Assembly: GCA_945862065.1 (NCBI GenBank) | Contig: CAMAWT010000020.1 | Location: 1 to 42,729, forward strand | Direction of reading: 5' to 3' | From: Flavobacterium psychrophilum | GTDB taxonomy: Bacteria > Bacteroidota > Bacteroidia > Flavobacteriales > Flavobacteriaceae | DNA length: 42,729 bases | In this document: piece by piece, positions 33,117 through 41,387 of the stretch | Layout: each line of letters begins with the position of its first letter | Numbering within the stretch: position 1 is the first letter of the stretch | Notes under the pieces: model-generated | Databases searched by the model: none | What the model was told of the DNA's origin: nothing | The model's input: only the letters and a program-made list of their open reading frames with translations | Made by a program: the position numbers and the translations under genes

Positions 33117-34325
33117 CTAATTTTTTAAAATTCCTACTTCAATCATGCAGTTTTTCATGGCTTGGTAGGTTCGTTCGATGTCGTTATCTAATCCAATAGA
33201 AAATCTTATTAAGCCATCGGTTAAGCCCATTTCTACTTGTTCCTCTGCAGGAATTTCTGAAGATGTCGAGGTTCCTGGCGCGCTGAAAAGAGTTTTGTAA
33301 AACCCTAAACTTACTGCGAGATAGCCTAAATTTTTGGCTTGCATCAGTTCCATTAACTCATTGGCTTTGACTAACGAACCCACATCGAGCGTCATCATAC
33401 CTCCATAACCATATTCTTTGTTCATCATTTGGGTGAAAATGGCGTGACTTGGGTGGCTTTTTAATCCAGGATATACGGTTTTGATGCCGTCGTTTTCAAA
33501 CTTTTCTGCCAAATAGTTTGCGTTGTAACTGTGCTGTTTCATTCGGATGTGCAGCGTTCGAAGGTTTTTCATGACACTTGCAGAACGAAGACTGTCCATG
33601 GTAGGACCGAGTAACATACTTGCGCCGTTGTTTACATTTTTTAAATCGTTTATGAATTCTTGCGAGGCACAAACAACACCGCCAACAGTATCGCTGCTGC
33701 CGTTGATGTATTTTGTCAAACTGTGAATTACAATGTCGGCACCCAATTTTGCGGGCGCAACAGATAGGGGCGAAAAGGTGTTGTCAACTACTAATTTTAA
33801 ATTGTATTTTTTGGCGATTTTTGCTAATTGTTCAATGTCTGCCACTTCCAACAAAGGGTTACTAACGGTTTCACAATACAACACTTTGGTTGCTGGTGTA
33901 ATGGCATTTTCTACCAAATCCAATTTGGTTATGTCCACAAAAGTGGTTGAAATACCAAGTCTTGGGGCAAAATTTTTAAGAAATGCATACGTTCCGCCAT
34001 AAATGGTTCGGCTCGATACAACGTTATCGCCGGTTCCGCAAAGTTGTAATAGAGTAGGGGTTATGGCACCCATTCCAGATGCAGAAACGTTGGCACTTTC
34101 TGTACCTTCCATAGCTGCCAATGCCTTGTCTAAATATAAATTACTAGGCGATGAATGTCGCGAATATAAGTAACAGCCCTCTGCATTGCCTTCAAAGGTA
34201 TCAAACATGGTTTTTGCAGACAAAAAAGTATAGGTTGAAGAATCTGAAATAGAAGGGTTTACACCTCCAAATTCGCCAAAGTATTGTAAATCCTGAATAT
34301 TATCAGCTGGATTAAATGTTTTCAT
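33117..34325 (-). CDS. Cys/Met-metabolism PLP enzyme (cystathionine gamma-synthase/lyase or methionine gamma-lyase type)
   Basis: The 402-residue protein is a fold-type I transsulfuration enzyme. Motifs: YSRHSSPSNLYLDKALAAME (PLP and tetramer contacts, YSR-x-NPT-like region), VSASGMGAI, YGGTYAFL (phosphate cup), CETVSNPLLEVADI, VVDNTFSP, the PLP-binding Lys in IHSLTKYINGSSD, and FSAPGTSTSSEIP and IRFSIGLDN near the end. It may cleave or form cystathionine, or split methionine; activity within this family is hard to tell by eye. It is divergent from the Lrp/AsnC regulator at 34497, which probably controls it. The gene ends next to repeat R7. Confidence 0.9.
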   Translation of the reverse strand: MKTFNPADNIQDLQYFGEFGGVNPSISDSSTYTFLSAKTMFDTFEGNAEGCYLYSRHSSPSNLYLDKALAAMEGTESANVSASGMGAITPTLLQLCGTGDNVVSSRTIYGGTYAFLKNFAPRLGISTTFVDITKLDLVENAITPATKVLYCETVSNPLLEVADIEQLAKIAKKYNLKLVVDNTFSPLSVAPAKLGADIVIHSLTKYINGSSDTVGGVVCASQEFINDLKNVNNGASMLLGPTMDSLRSASVMKNLRTLHIRMKQHSYNANYLAEKFENDGIKTVYPGLKSHPSHAIFTQMMNKEYGYGGMMTLDVGSLVKANELMELMQAKNLGYLAVSLGFYKTLFSAPGTSTSSEIPAEEQVEMGLTDGLIRFSIGLDNDIERTYQAMKNCMIEVGILKN

Positions 34326-34445
34326 AATAGATACGTTATATTTATTACAAAGTTTATGAATTGATTATTTATTTTCAATAGATAGAATAAAAATTAGATA
34401 ATAAAACTAATATATTATATTTTTTTAGAAAAATTAATTACAAAT

Positions 34446-34480
34446 GATTAATTTTGGACAAATTAACCAAAATATTAATC
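34446..34480. promoter_or_regulatory. Candidate Lrp/AsnC operator (interrupted palindrome)
   Basis: GATTAATTTTGG (34446-34457) faces CCAAAATATTAATC (34467-34480). The right arm in reverse is the left arm with two extra bases, with a 9-base gap. It covers the -7 box (TAATTTTG, 34449-34456) and the expected start of transcription of the regulator gene, as expected for autoregulation. Confidence 0.5.
34449..34456 (+). promoter_or_regulatory. -7 box (TAATTTTG) of the Lrp/AsnC gene
   Basis: Exact TAnnTTTG match 40 bases before ATG 34497, inside the palindrome. No clear -33 TTG. Confidence 0.5.
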
Positions 34481-34496
34481 TTTTTAATTTCAAAAA

Positions 34497-34949
34497 ATGG
34501 ACGCAATAGATAAAAAACTACTTAGTTTATTACAAGAAGATACCAAAAAAACGACCAAAGAATTGTCTGATAAATTAAATTTATCTGTAACGGCTGTATA
34601 TGAACGTATTAAGAAATTGGAGCGAGAAAAAATCATTAGAAAGTATGTGGCGCTATTGGATCGCAATAAAATTAATAAAGGATTTGTCGTTTTTTGTCAT
34701 TTAAAATTGATTCAGCATACCAAAGAATGTATCATGACTTTTGAAAATGAAGTGGTACAATTGAAAGAGGTTTTGGAATGTTTTCACGTAAGTGGCGATT
34801 ATGATTATATTTTGAAAGTTTGTGTTAAAGATATGGAAGAATATCGAGAATTTATGGTTACAAAACTAACGACTTTGCAGCATATTGGAAGCACTCACAG
34901 TGCATTTATGATTGGAGAAGTAAAAAACACAACGGCATTCGAAATTTAA
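34497..34949 (+). CDS. Lrp/AsnC-family transcriptional regulator
   Basis: The 150-residue protein has the standard size. An N-terminal winged helix-turn-helix spans about residues 1-60 (MDAIDKKLLSLLQEDTKKTT, then LSDKLNLSVTAVYERIKKLE). A C-terminal RAM ligand-binding and oligomerisation domain spans about 65-145 (VLECFHVSGDYDYILKVCV with the GDYDY core). These proteins sense amino acids and regulate nearby metabolic genes, usually including their own. Position suggests control of the divergent PLP enzyme gene (33117-34325), and a palindrome overlaps its own promoter. Confidence 0.93.
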   Translation: MDAIDKKLLSLLQEDTKKTTKELSDKLNLSVTAVYERIKKLEREKIIRKYVALLDRNKINKGFVVFCHLKLIQHTKECIMTFENEVVQLKEVLECFHVSGDYDYILKVCVKDMEEYREFMVTKLTTLQHIGSTHSAFMIGEVKNTTAFEI

Positions 34950-35123
34950 TCAACTGATATTTATTATTCGAATCAATTTCAAAAATTATAATTTATAGTT
35001 TGGAAGTCAAATTCATCATCTAAAAAAAATAAACGACTGCCTATTTTTTACAACTTACGTTTTCGGTAAAAAAAAATGTGCTATTTTGATATACAAATTG
35101 ATGTGCTCTTGTGATTTTATTTG

Positions 35124-35131
35124 TAAATTTG
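35124..35131 (+). promoter_or_regulatory. -7 box (TAAATTTG) of lpd
   Basis: Exact TAnnTTTG match 51 bases before ATG 35183. TTG trinucleotides exist upstream, but at 12 and 23 bases rather than 17-20. Confidence 0.55.
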
Positions 35132-35182
35132 CACATCTTTAAACAAAAATATTATTTCAAAAATTTCAAACATCATTAAAAT

Positions 35183-36586
35183 ATGAGTTCATTTGACGTT
35201 GTTATCATAGGTTCTGGTCCTGGCGGATATGTTTCAGCAATTCGTTGCGCCCAGTTAGGTTTTAAAACCGCTATCATTGAAAAATATGCCACACTTGGCG
35301 GAACATGTTTAAACGTTGGATGTATTCCTTCCAAAGCATTGTTGGCTTCATCACATCATTATGAAGAGTTACAACATTTTGCAGATCACGGAATTGAAGT
35401 AACTGGAGAAGTTAAAGTGAATTTAGAAAAAATGATTTCGCGCAAGCAAGCCGTAGTTGATCAAACTTCGGGTGGCGTGAAATATTTAATGGATAAAAAT
35501 AAAGTAACAGTTCTTGAAGGATTGGGTTCATTTATTGATGCTACTCATGTTTTGGTTTCAAAAGCTGACGGAAGTTCAGAAACAGTAGAGGCTAAAAATG
35601 CGATTATTGCAACAGGATCGAAGCCTTCGTCATTACCATTTATTTCAATTGATAAAGAGCGAATTATTACTTCAACAGAGGCATTAAAACTAAAAGAAGT
35701 TCCAAAACACCTTGTTATTATTGGCGGTGGCGTTATTGGAATTGAGCTAGGTCAGGTATATTTACGTCTTGGCGCACAAGTTTCTGTGGTAGAATTTATG
35801 GACAGAATTATTCCAGGTATGGATGGTGCTTTGTCTAAAGAGTTGACCAAAGTATTCAAAAAGCAAGGGATGAAATTTTATACTTCACATAAAGTGAAAT
35901 CAGTTGAACGTAATGGAAATATAGTAACCGTTCAGGCTGATAATGCAAAAGGTGAAACAATTTCTATAGAAGGAGATTATTGTTTGGTTGCGGTGGGTCG
36001 TCGTCCTTACACTGACGGGTTGAATGCTGACAAAGCGGGAGTAAAATTAACCGATAAAGGTCAAATTGAGGTAAATGACGATTTACAAACAAACGTTCCA
36101 AATATTTATGCCATTGGTGATGTTGTTAGAGGAGCTATGTTGGCACATAAAGCAGAAGAAGAGGGTGTTTTAGTTGCCGAAATTTTGGCTGGTCAAAAAC
36201 CACATATTGATTATAATTTGATTCCGGGAGTTGTTTACACTTGGCCAGAAGTTGCTGCCGTTGGTAAAACCGAAGAGCAATTAAAAGAAGCAGGTATTGA
36301 ATTTAAATCGGGTAGTTTTCCATTTAAGGCGCTAGGTAGAGCAAGAGCTGGTGGCGATACAGACGGTTTTGTGAAAATTCTTGCTGATGCAAAAACAGAC
36401 GAAGTATTGGGTGTTCACATGATTGGTGCACGTTGTGCGGACTTAATTGCAGAAGCAGTTACAGCCATGGAATTTAGAGCCAGTGCAGAAGATATTTCAA
36501 GAATGTCACATGCACATCCAACTTTTGCAGAAGCAATAAAAGAAGCAGCTTTGGCCGCTACTGATAACAGAGCTTTACACGTTTAA
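35183..36586 (+). CDS. lpdA: Dihydrolipoyl dehydrogenase (E3)
   Basis: The 467-residue flavoprotein has all signatures: FAD-binding GSGPGGYVSAIRCAQLG at the N-terminus, the redox disulfide GGTCLNVGCIPSK (about residue 40), NAD-binding IIGGGVIGIELGQVY, the second FAD motif YAIGDVVRG, and the C-terminal interface HAHPTFAEAIKEAA with the catalytic His-Glu pair. It reoxidises lipoamide in pyruvate, 2-oxoglutarate and branched-chain dehydrogenase complexes and in glycine cleavage. The gene stands alone, with its own -7 box and terminator, so it probably serves several complexes. Confidence 0.96.
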   Translation: MSSFDVVIIGSGPGGYVSAIRCAQLGFKTAIIEKYATLGGTCLNVGCIPSKALLASSHHYEELQHFADHGIEVTGEVKVNLEKMISRKQAVVDQTSGGVKYLMDKNKVTVLEGLGSFIDATHVLVSKADGSSETVEAKNAIIATGSKPSSLPFISIDKERIITSTEALKLKEVPKHLVIIGGGVIGIELGQVYLRLGAQVSVVEFMDRIIPGMDGALSKELTKVFKKQGMKFYTSHKVKSVERNGNIVTVQADNAKGETISIEGDYCLVAVGRRPYTDGLNADKAGVKLTDKGQIEVNDDLQTNVPNIYAIGDVVRGAMLAHKAEEEGVLVAEILAGQKPHIDYNLIPGVVYTWPEVAAVGKTEEQLKEAGIEFKSGSFPFKALGRARAGGDTDGFVKILADAKTDEVLGVHMIGARCADLIAEAVTAMEFRASAEDISRMSHAHPTFAEAIKEAALAATDNRALHV

Positions 36587-36603
36587 AATATAAATATAGT
36601 ATG

Positions 36604-36633
36604 AAAATAAGCTCCATTTGGGGCTTATTTTTT
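36604..36633 (+). terminator. Terminator of lpd
   Basis: AATAAGCTCC (36606-36615) pairs with GGGGCTTATT (36620-36629), including one G-U pair, followed by T residues. Confidence 0.85.
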
Positions 36634-36635
36634 GT

Positions 36636-36666
36636 TTGGTGAAAGGCATAATTTATTGTAAATTTG
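36636..36666 (+). promoter_or_regulatory. Promoter of the pabB-tilS-dsbD genes (TTG-N20-TAAATTTG)
   Basis: TTG at 36636-36638 and TAAATTTG at 36659-36666 are 20 bases apart. Transcription should begin near 36673, leaving about 14 nt before the TTG start codon at 36687. Confidence 0.75.
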
Positions 36667-36686
36667 AACATAGATAAAAGATTATT

Positions 36687-37997
36687 TTGAGAACACACAT
36701 AAAAAAATTGGTTGTAGATAGTGAGCTTTTAAAACAGCAATTACTCTGTTGGGCCAATCAATTTGAGGATGTAATTGTTTTGGATAGCAATTCAGATGAG
36801 AACAAAAAAGCGCTTTATTCATCATATGATTTTATTGTTGCAGTTGATGCTTTTACGTCTTTAAAAACAGATTTCGAAAATTCATTTAAAGAATTAGTTC
36901 AATACCAAAATCTGACAAAAGATTGGCTTTTTGGATCTATTTCGTATGATACAAAAAATGCCATTGAATTACTTTCTTCCGAAAACAATGATGGATTTGA
37001 TTTTCCCGATTTGTATTTTTTTCAACCAAAAAAACTTTTTTTATTAAAAGGATCTGAATTGGAAATTCAATATTTAATGATGTGCGATGACGAAATAGAA
37101 TTTGATTATGAAGCTATTCAAAATCAAATTGTTGATTTTACTTCGAAAAAAGAAATCGATTCACAAATTGCAATTCAACAACGCATTTCATTTGAAAAAT
37201 ATATAGAAAAAGCAAAACAATTTTTACATGCAATTCATAAAGGACAAATTTATGAAGCTAATTTTTGTATGGAATTTTTCGCAGAAAATGCTACCATCGA
37301 ACCATTAGATATTTTTCAAAAACTGAATACTATTTCAAAATCGCCTTTTGCAGCTTATTATAAAAGACAAAATCAATTTTTGATATCGGCATCACCAGAA
37401 AGATTTTTAAAAAAAACAGGTAATAAAATACTATCTCAGCCTATAAAAGGCACCTCTAAACGATTTGAAGACAGCAAATTAGATAAAGAATCAAAGACTT
37501 TTTTAAGTCAAAATCCAAAAGAGCGTTCAGAGAATATTATGATAGTGGATTTAGTTCGTAATGATTTGTCAAAAACGGCAACAAAAGGTTCTGTTCAAGT
37601 AGAAGAATTGTGCGAGGTATATTCTTATAAACAAGTACATCACATGGTTTCAACAATTGTTTCAGAGGTTGAATCCCATCTTTCTCCCACATCAATTATT
37701 CAATCCTGTTTTCCAATGGGAAGTATGACGGGTGCTCCCAAAATTGCTGCGATGGAAATTATTGAACAAATTGAGGAGACAAAACGTGGTTTGTATAGTG
37801 GTTCTGTTGGGTATTTTACTCCATCGGGTGACTTTGATTTTAATGTTGTCATTCGAAGTATTTTATACAATCAATCAAATAAATACCTTTCCTTTTCTGT
37901 CGGAAGTGCCATCACCTCTGAATCAGTTCCAGAAAATGAATACAATGAATGTTTGCTTAAAGCAAAAGCAATGTTCGAAGTATTGGATATTAAATAA
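36687..37997 (+). CDS. pabB: Chorismate-binding enzyme, aminodeoxychorismate synthase component I-like
   Basis: The 436-residue protein is of the TrpE/PabB/MenF superfamily. The C-terminal chorismate domain has FCMEFFAENA, SPERFLKKTG, SQPIKGTSKRF, RSENIMIVDLVRNDLS, FPMGSMTGAPKIAAMEIIEQ and GLYSGSVGYF. PIKGT carries the Lys typical of PabB-type catalysis, and a single chorismate-binding unit without a glutaminase domain fits PabB (folate synthesis). TrpE or a menaquinone/siderophore isochorismate synthase are less likely. The start is TTG 36687 (MRTHIKKL), close to the predicted transcript start. It probably begins an operon with tilS (36-base gap) and dsbD. Confidence 0.87.
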   Translation: MRTHIKKLVVDSELLKQQLLCWANQFEDVIVLDSNSDENKKALYSSYDFIVAVDAFTSLKTDFENSFKELVQYQNLTKDWLFGSISYDTKNAIELLSSENNDGFDFPDLYFFQPKKLFLLKGSELEIQYLMMCDDEIEFDYEAIQNQIVDFTSKKEIDSQIAIQQRISFEKYIEKAKQFLHAIHKGQIYEANFCMEFFAENATIEPLDIFQKLNTISKSPFAAYYKRQNQFLISASPERFLKKTGNKILSQPIKGTSKRFEDSKLDKESKTFLSQNPKERSENIMIVDLVRNDLSKTATKGSVQVEELCEVYSYKQVHHMVSTIVSEVESHLSPTSIIQSCFPMGSMTGAPKIAAMEIIEQIEETKRGLYSGSVGYFTPSGDFDFNVVIRSILYNQSNKYLSFSVGSAITSESVPENEYNECLLKAKAMFEVLDIK

Positions 37998-38033
37998 ACT
38001 AGAAAATACTATCATTGAAAAGAGATTATTAAC

Positions 38034-39341
38034 ATGCTTGAGCAATTTCAACTTCATTTAGAAAATTCTTTTTCCTTCATCCGAGGAAAAAAAATTCTGT
38101 TGGCTGTAAGCGGTGGTATTGATAGTATGGTTTTGTTACATCTATTTCAAAAAACCGGAATTGAAATTGCCGTTTTGCATTATAATTTTCAATTAAGAGC
38201 ACAAGAAAGTGATGAAGATGAGTGGTTTATTGCTGAATATTGTAATTCAAACGCGATTCATTTTTTTTCTAAAAAAACGGCTACTCAAGAATATGCATCA
38301 GAACAAAAATTATCTATTCAATTGGCTGCAAGAAAGCTTAGATATGAATGGTTTTACGAACAATTAACATCGCTAAAATACGATTATATTTCTACGGCTC
38401 ACCATTTAGATGATAGTTTAGAAACATTTTTGATCAATTTCATTAGAGGTACTGGACTTGCTGGCTTGGTAGGAATTCCGACAGTTAACGATAAAGTAAT
38501 CCGACCATTGTTACCCTTTTCTAGAAGTCAAATTGAACAATTCGCAATACATAATAATATACTTTGGAGAGAAGATGCAAGTAATGGAACTACAAAGTAT
38601 CTTAGAAATAAACTACGTCACGATGTAATTCCTGTTTTAAAAGAAATACAACCCGATTTACTTTCAAATTTTAATCAAACTATTCAACATCTTCAAGATA
38701 GTCAATCGATTATATTGGATGCAATACAGCATTTTAAGAATCAAGTGATGATTGAAAAGGGCGAAATTTTTTATTTTGATTGTGATAAAATGATGGCGTT
38801 TTCAAACTACAGAAATTATTTATATCAAATATTGAGTTCGTTTGGTTTTTCTGCTTGGGATGATATTTATGTATTGGTAGAAAAACAAGTTGGAAAACAG
38901 ATTTTTTCAGAAAATTATATCCTTTTGAAAGATAGAAATTCATTGATTTTATTTCCAAAAGCAGATTCGAAAAATGAAGTATATTTGATCAAATCAAAAA
39001 ATGAGATTGTTAAATTTCCCTTAAATCTATCGTTTTCTAACACAAATACCATGTCAAATCCTTTACCAAATTGTATATTTGTTTATGAAGATACTTTGAA
39101 GTTTCCTTTGCAAATTCGAAAATGGACAGAAGGCGACACGTTTTATCCATTTGGAATGATTGGAAAGAAAAAAATCAGTAAGTATTTCAAAGATCAAAAA
39201 ATGTCTTTGATTCAAAAAGAAAACACCTGGATTTTATGTTCGGATAATCAAATTGTTTGGGTTATTGGGATGCGAATGGATGATAGGTTTAAAGTGACAA
39301 ACGAGACAAGAAATATTTTAAAAATAACATTAGACAAATGA
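38034..39341 (+). CDS. tilS: tRNA(Ile)-lysidine synthase
   Basis: The 435-residue protein has the N-type ATP-pyrophosphatase P-loop LLAVSGGIDSMVLLHLF (about residues 22-38), then AVLHYNFQLR, AARKLRYEWF, STAHHLDDSLETFLINFIRG and the family motif NGTTKYLRNKLRHDVIP. The C-terminal half carries the TilS-specific substrate-binding domains, with WTEGDTFYPFGMIGKKKISKYFKD near the end. TilS attaches lysine to C34 of the CAU anticodon so that the tRNA reads AUA; it is essential. Its stop codon overlaps the dsbD start (ATGA, 39338-39341). Confidence 0.94.
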   Translation: MLEQFQLHLENSFSFIRGKKILLAVSGGIDSMVLLHLFQKTGIEIAVLHYNFQLRAQESDEDEWFIAEYCNSNAIHFFSKKTATQEYASEQKLSIQLAARKLRYEWFYEQLTSLKYDYISTAHHLDDSLETFLINFIRGTGLAGLVGIPTVNDKVIRPLLPFSRSQIEQFAIHNNILWREDASNGTTKYLRNKLRHDVIPVLKEIQPDLLSNFNQTIQHLQDSQSIILDAIQHFKNQVMIEKGEIFYFDCDKMMAFSNYRNYLYQILSSFGFSAWDDIYVLVEKQVGKQIFSENYILLKDRNSLILFPKADSKNEVYLIKSKNEIVKFPLNLSFSNTNTMSNPLPNCIFVYEDTLKFPLQIRKWTEGDTFYPFGMIGKKKISKYFKDQKMSLIQKENTWILCSDNQIVWVIGMRMDDRFKVTNETRNILKITLDK

Positions 39342-41344
39342 AAAAAATCATTTTATTCCTACTTTTTTTAACAGCTTTTTCAATAAATGCCCAAGTAGTC
39401 AATCCAGTTAAATGGACTTCAAAAGTTGAAAAAATATCTGAAACTGAGTTTAATTTAATAATTTCAGGTACAATTGAAGACAAATGGCATGTTTATTCTC
39501 AATTTACACCAGATGGTGGACCACTGCCGATGATATTGGAATTTAAAAATAGCAAAGGTAATTATGATTTAATTGGTAGTCCTAAGGAAAGTGAATATAA
39601 GAAACAGTATAATGATGTTTTCGAAGTCGATGAATTCTTGTTTGAAAAATCTGTTATAGTTACTCAAAAGATTAAAATAACAAATTCAAAAACAAATAAA
39701 ATAAATTTACATCTTGAATATCAGGCTTGTAAAGAACAGTGTATCAATGATAATAAAGATTTTGTTTTTACAATTCCCAAAATACCAGCTTCAGAAATTG
39801 AAGTTAGTACCACAATTGACTCAACAGCTGCTACGGTTTTTGAAACTTCTGAAAATAATGATACAACTGCAAAGTTAGAACTATCTAAAATAGATGTAAA
39901 ACCCTCAGAAGATTCAAAAAAAGGATTATGGACTATTTTTTTCTTGGCATTTTTGGGTGGTTTTGCTGCCCTATTAACTCCATGTGTTTTTCCAATGATA
40001 CCTATGACGGTAAGTTTTTTCACTAAGCAAAGTAAAACTCCAGCAGAAGGAAAACGAAACGCAATTATTTATGGAATTTCAATAATCTTGATTTATGTAG
40101 TTTTAGGATTGGCTGTAACTGGTATTTTTGGTGCGGATGCATTAAATGCCTTGTCAACAGACGTTTGGTTTAATGTTATTTTCTTTATCTTATTGGTTGT
40201 CTTTGCAACTTCATTTTTAGGTGCATTCGAAATTATGTTACCAAATTCTTGGGCAAACAAAGTTGATAGACAAGCAGATAGAGGTGGAATAGTTGGAATT
40301 TTGTTTATGGCATTGGCATTAGCCATTGTATCCTTTTCATGTACAGGTCCAATTGTGGGAACTTTGCTGGTAGAATCTGCTTCAAAAGGTGGTATCGCAC
40401 CTATTATTGGAATGTTAGGATTTTCATCGGCTTTAGCTTTGCCATTCATGCTTTTTGCTATGTTTCCAGGATGGTTACAATCATTGCCAAAATCGGGCGG
40501 ATGGTTGAATACCGTTAAAGTTTCTCTAGGGTTTTTAGAATTAGCTTTAGCTTTAAAATTTTTATCCAATGCCGATTTAGTACTTCAATTACATTGGCTT
40601 GAACGCGAAGTATTTTTGGCCTTGTGGATTGCCATTTTTGGAATTTGGGGATTGTATTTGTTAGGAAAAATTACGTTACCACATGATAGTCCGTTAAGCC
40701 AAATATCTGTCGGAAGACTTTCTTTGGCACTACTTGTTTTATCGTTTACAATTTATATGATTCCTGGTTTATGGGGTGCGCCATTAAAATTAATTAGTGC
40801 ATTTCCACCACCACCAACCTACAGCGAAAGTCCAAATGGAGTAGGAGGTTCAAATGCTAACACTACGGAAGTTGATTTGCCAGTGGGTGCTGAAATTGGA
40901 CCGCATAATTTGATTTTATTTACAGATTATGATAAAGGAATGGCTTATGCCAAAGAAGTAAATAAACCTGTTTTACTAGATTTTACAGGTCATGCTTGTG
41001 TAAATTGTAGAAAAATGGAAAACAATGTATGGTCTGATGAAGAGGTGTTAAAAATACTTAAAAATGAAGTAGTTTTAATTTCACTTTTTGCAGATGATAA
41101 AAGACTCTTACCAACAAAAGAGCAGTTTGTTTCTAAAATAACAGGTGCATCCATTGAAACTATCGGTGATAAATGGACTGAATTTATGATAACTAAATAC
41201 AATACAAATACCCAGCCTCTTTATGTTGTGGTAGATTTGGAAGGTAATAATTTGAATAAGATTACTCCAACCAAGAGTTATGATCCCGATGTTGCATTAT
41301 ATGAAAATTGGTTAAAACAAGGAATTTCAAATTTTAAAAAATAA
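39338..41344 (+). CDS. dsbD: Thiol:disulfide interchange protein DsbD
   Basis: The 668-residue protein has the full three-part DsbD layout. A signal peptide (MKKIILFLLFLTAFSINAQ) leads a periplasmic N-domain with a Cys pair (EYQACKEQCINDN). Then come about eight membrane helices with the two redox Cys (LLTPCVFPMIPMTV and VSFSCTGPIVG). The C-terminal thioredoxin domain has the active site GHACVNCRKME. It carries electrons from cytoplasmic thioredoxin to periplasmic proteins, for disulfide repair and cytochrome c maturation. It is translationally coupled to tilS. All six functional Cys are present, so it should be active. It ends in a terminator shared with the convergent amidohydrolase-like gene. 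Confidence 0.95.
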   Translation: MKKIILFLLFLTAFSINAQVVNPVKWTSKVEKISETEFNLIISGTIEDKWHVYSQFTPDGGPLPMILEFKNSKGNYDLIGSPKESEYKKQYNDVFEVDEFLFEKSVIVTQKIKITNSKTNKINLHLEYQACKEQCINDNKDFVFTIPKIPASEIEVSTTIDSTAATVFETSENNDTTAKLELSKIDVKPSEDSKKGLWTIFFLAFLGGFAALLTPCVFPMIPMTVSFFTKQSKTPAEGKRNAIIYGISIILIYVVLGLAVTGIFGADALNALSTDVWFNVIFFILLVVFATSFLGAFEIMLPNSWANKVDRQADRGGIVGILFMALALAIVSFSCTGPIVGTLLVESASKGGIAPIIGMLGFSSALALPFMLFAMFPGWLQSLPKSGGWLNTVKVSLGFLELALALKFLSNADLVLQLHWLEREVFLALWIAIFGIWGLYLLGKITLPHDSPLSQISVGRLSLALLVLSFTIYMIPGLWGAPLKLISAFPPPPTYSESPNGVGGSNANTTEVDLPVGAEIGPHNLILFTDYDKGMAYAKEVNKPVLLDFTGHACVNCRKMENNVWSDEEVLKILKNEVVLISLFADDKRLLPTKEQFVSKITGASIETIGDKWTEFMITKYNTNTQPLYVVVDLEGNNLNKITPTKSYDPDVALYENWLKQGISNFKK

Positions 41345-41382
41345 AAAAATAGCCCGTCAATTACAGATGGGCTATTTTTTTT
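41344..41382. terminator. Bidirectional terminator between dsbD and the amidohydrolase-like gene
   Basis: AAAAAATAGCCC (41344-41355) pairs with GGGCTATTTTTT (41369-41380) around a 13-base loop. A and T runs on either side suit both directions. Confidence 0.88.
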
Positions 41383-41387
41383 ACTAT

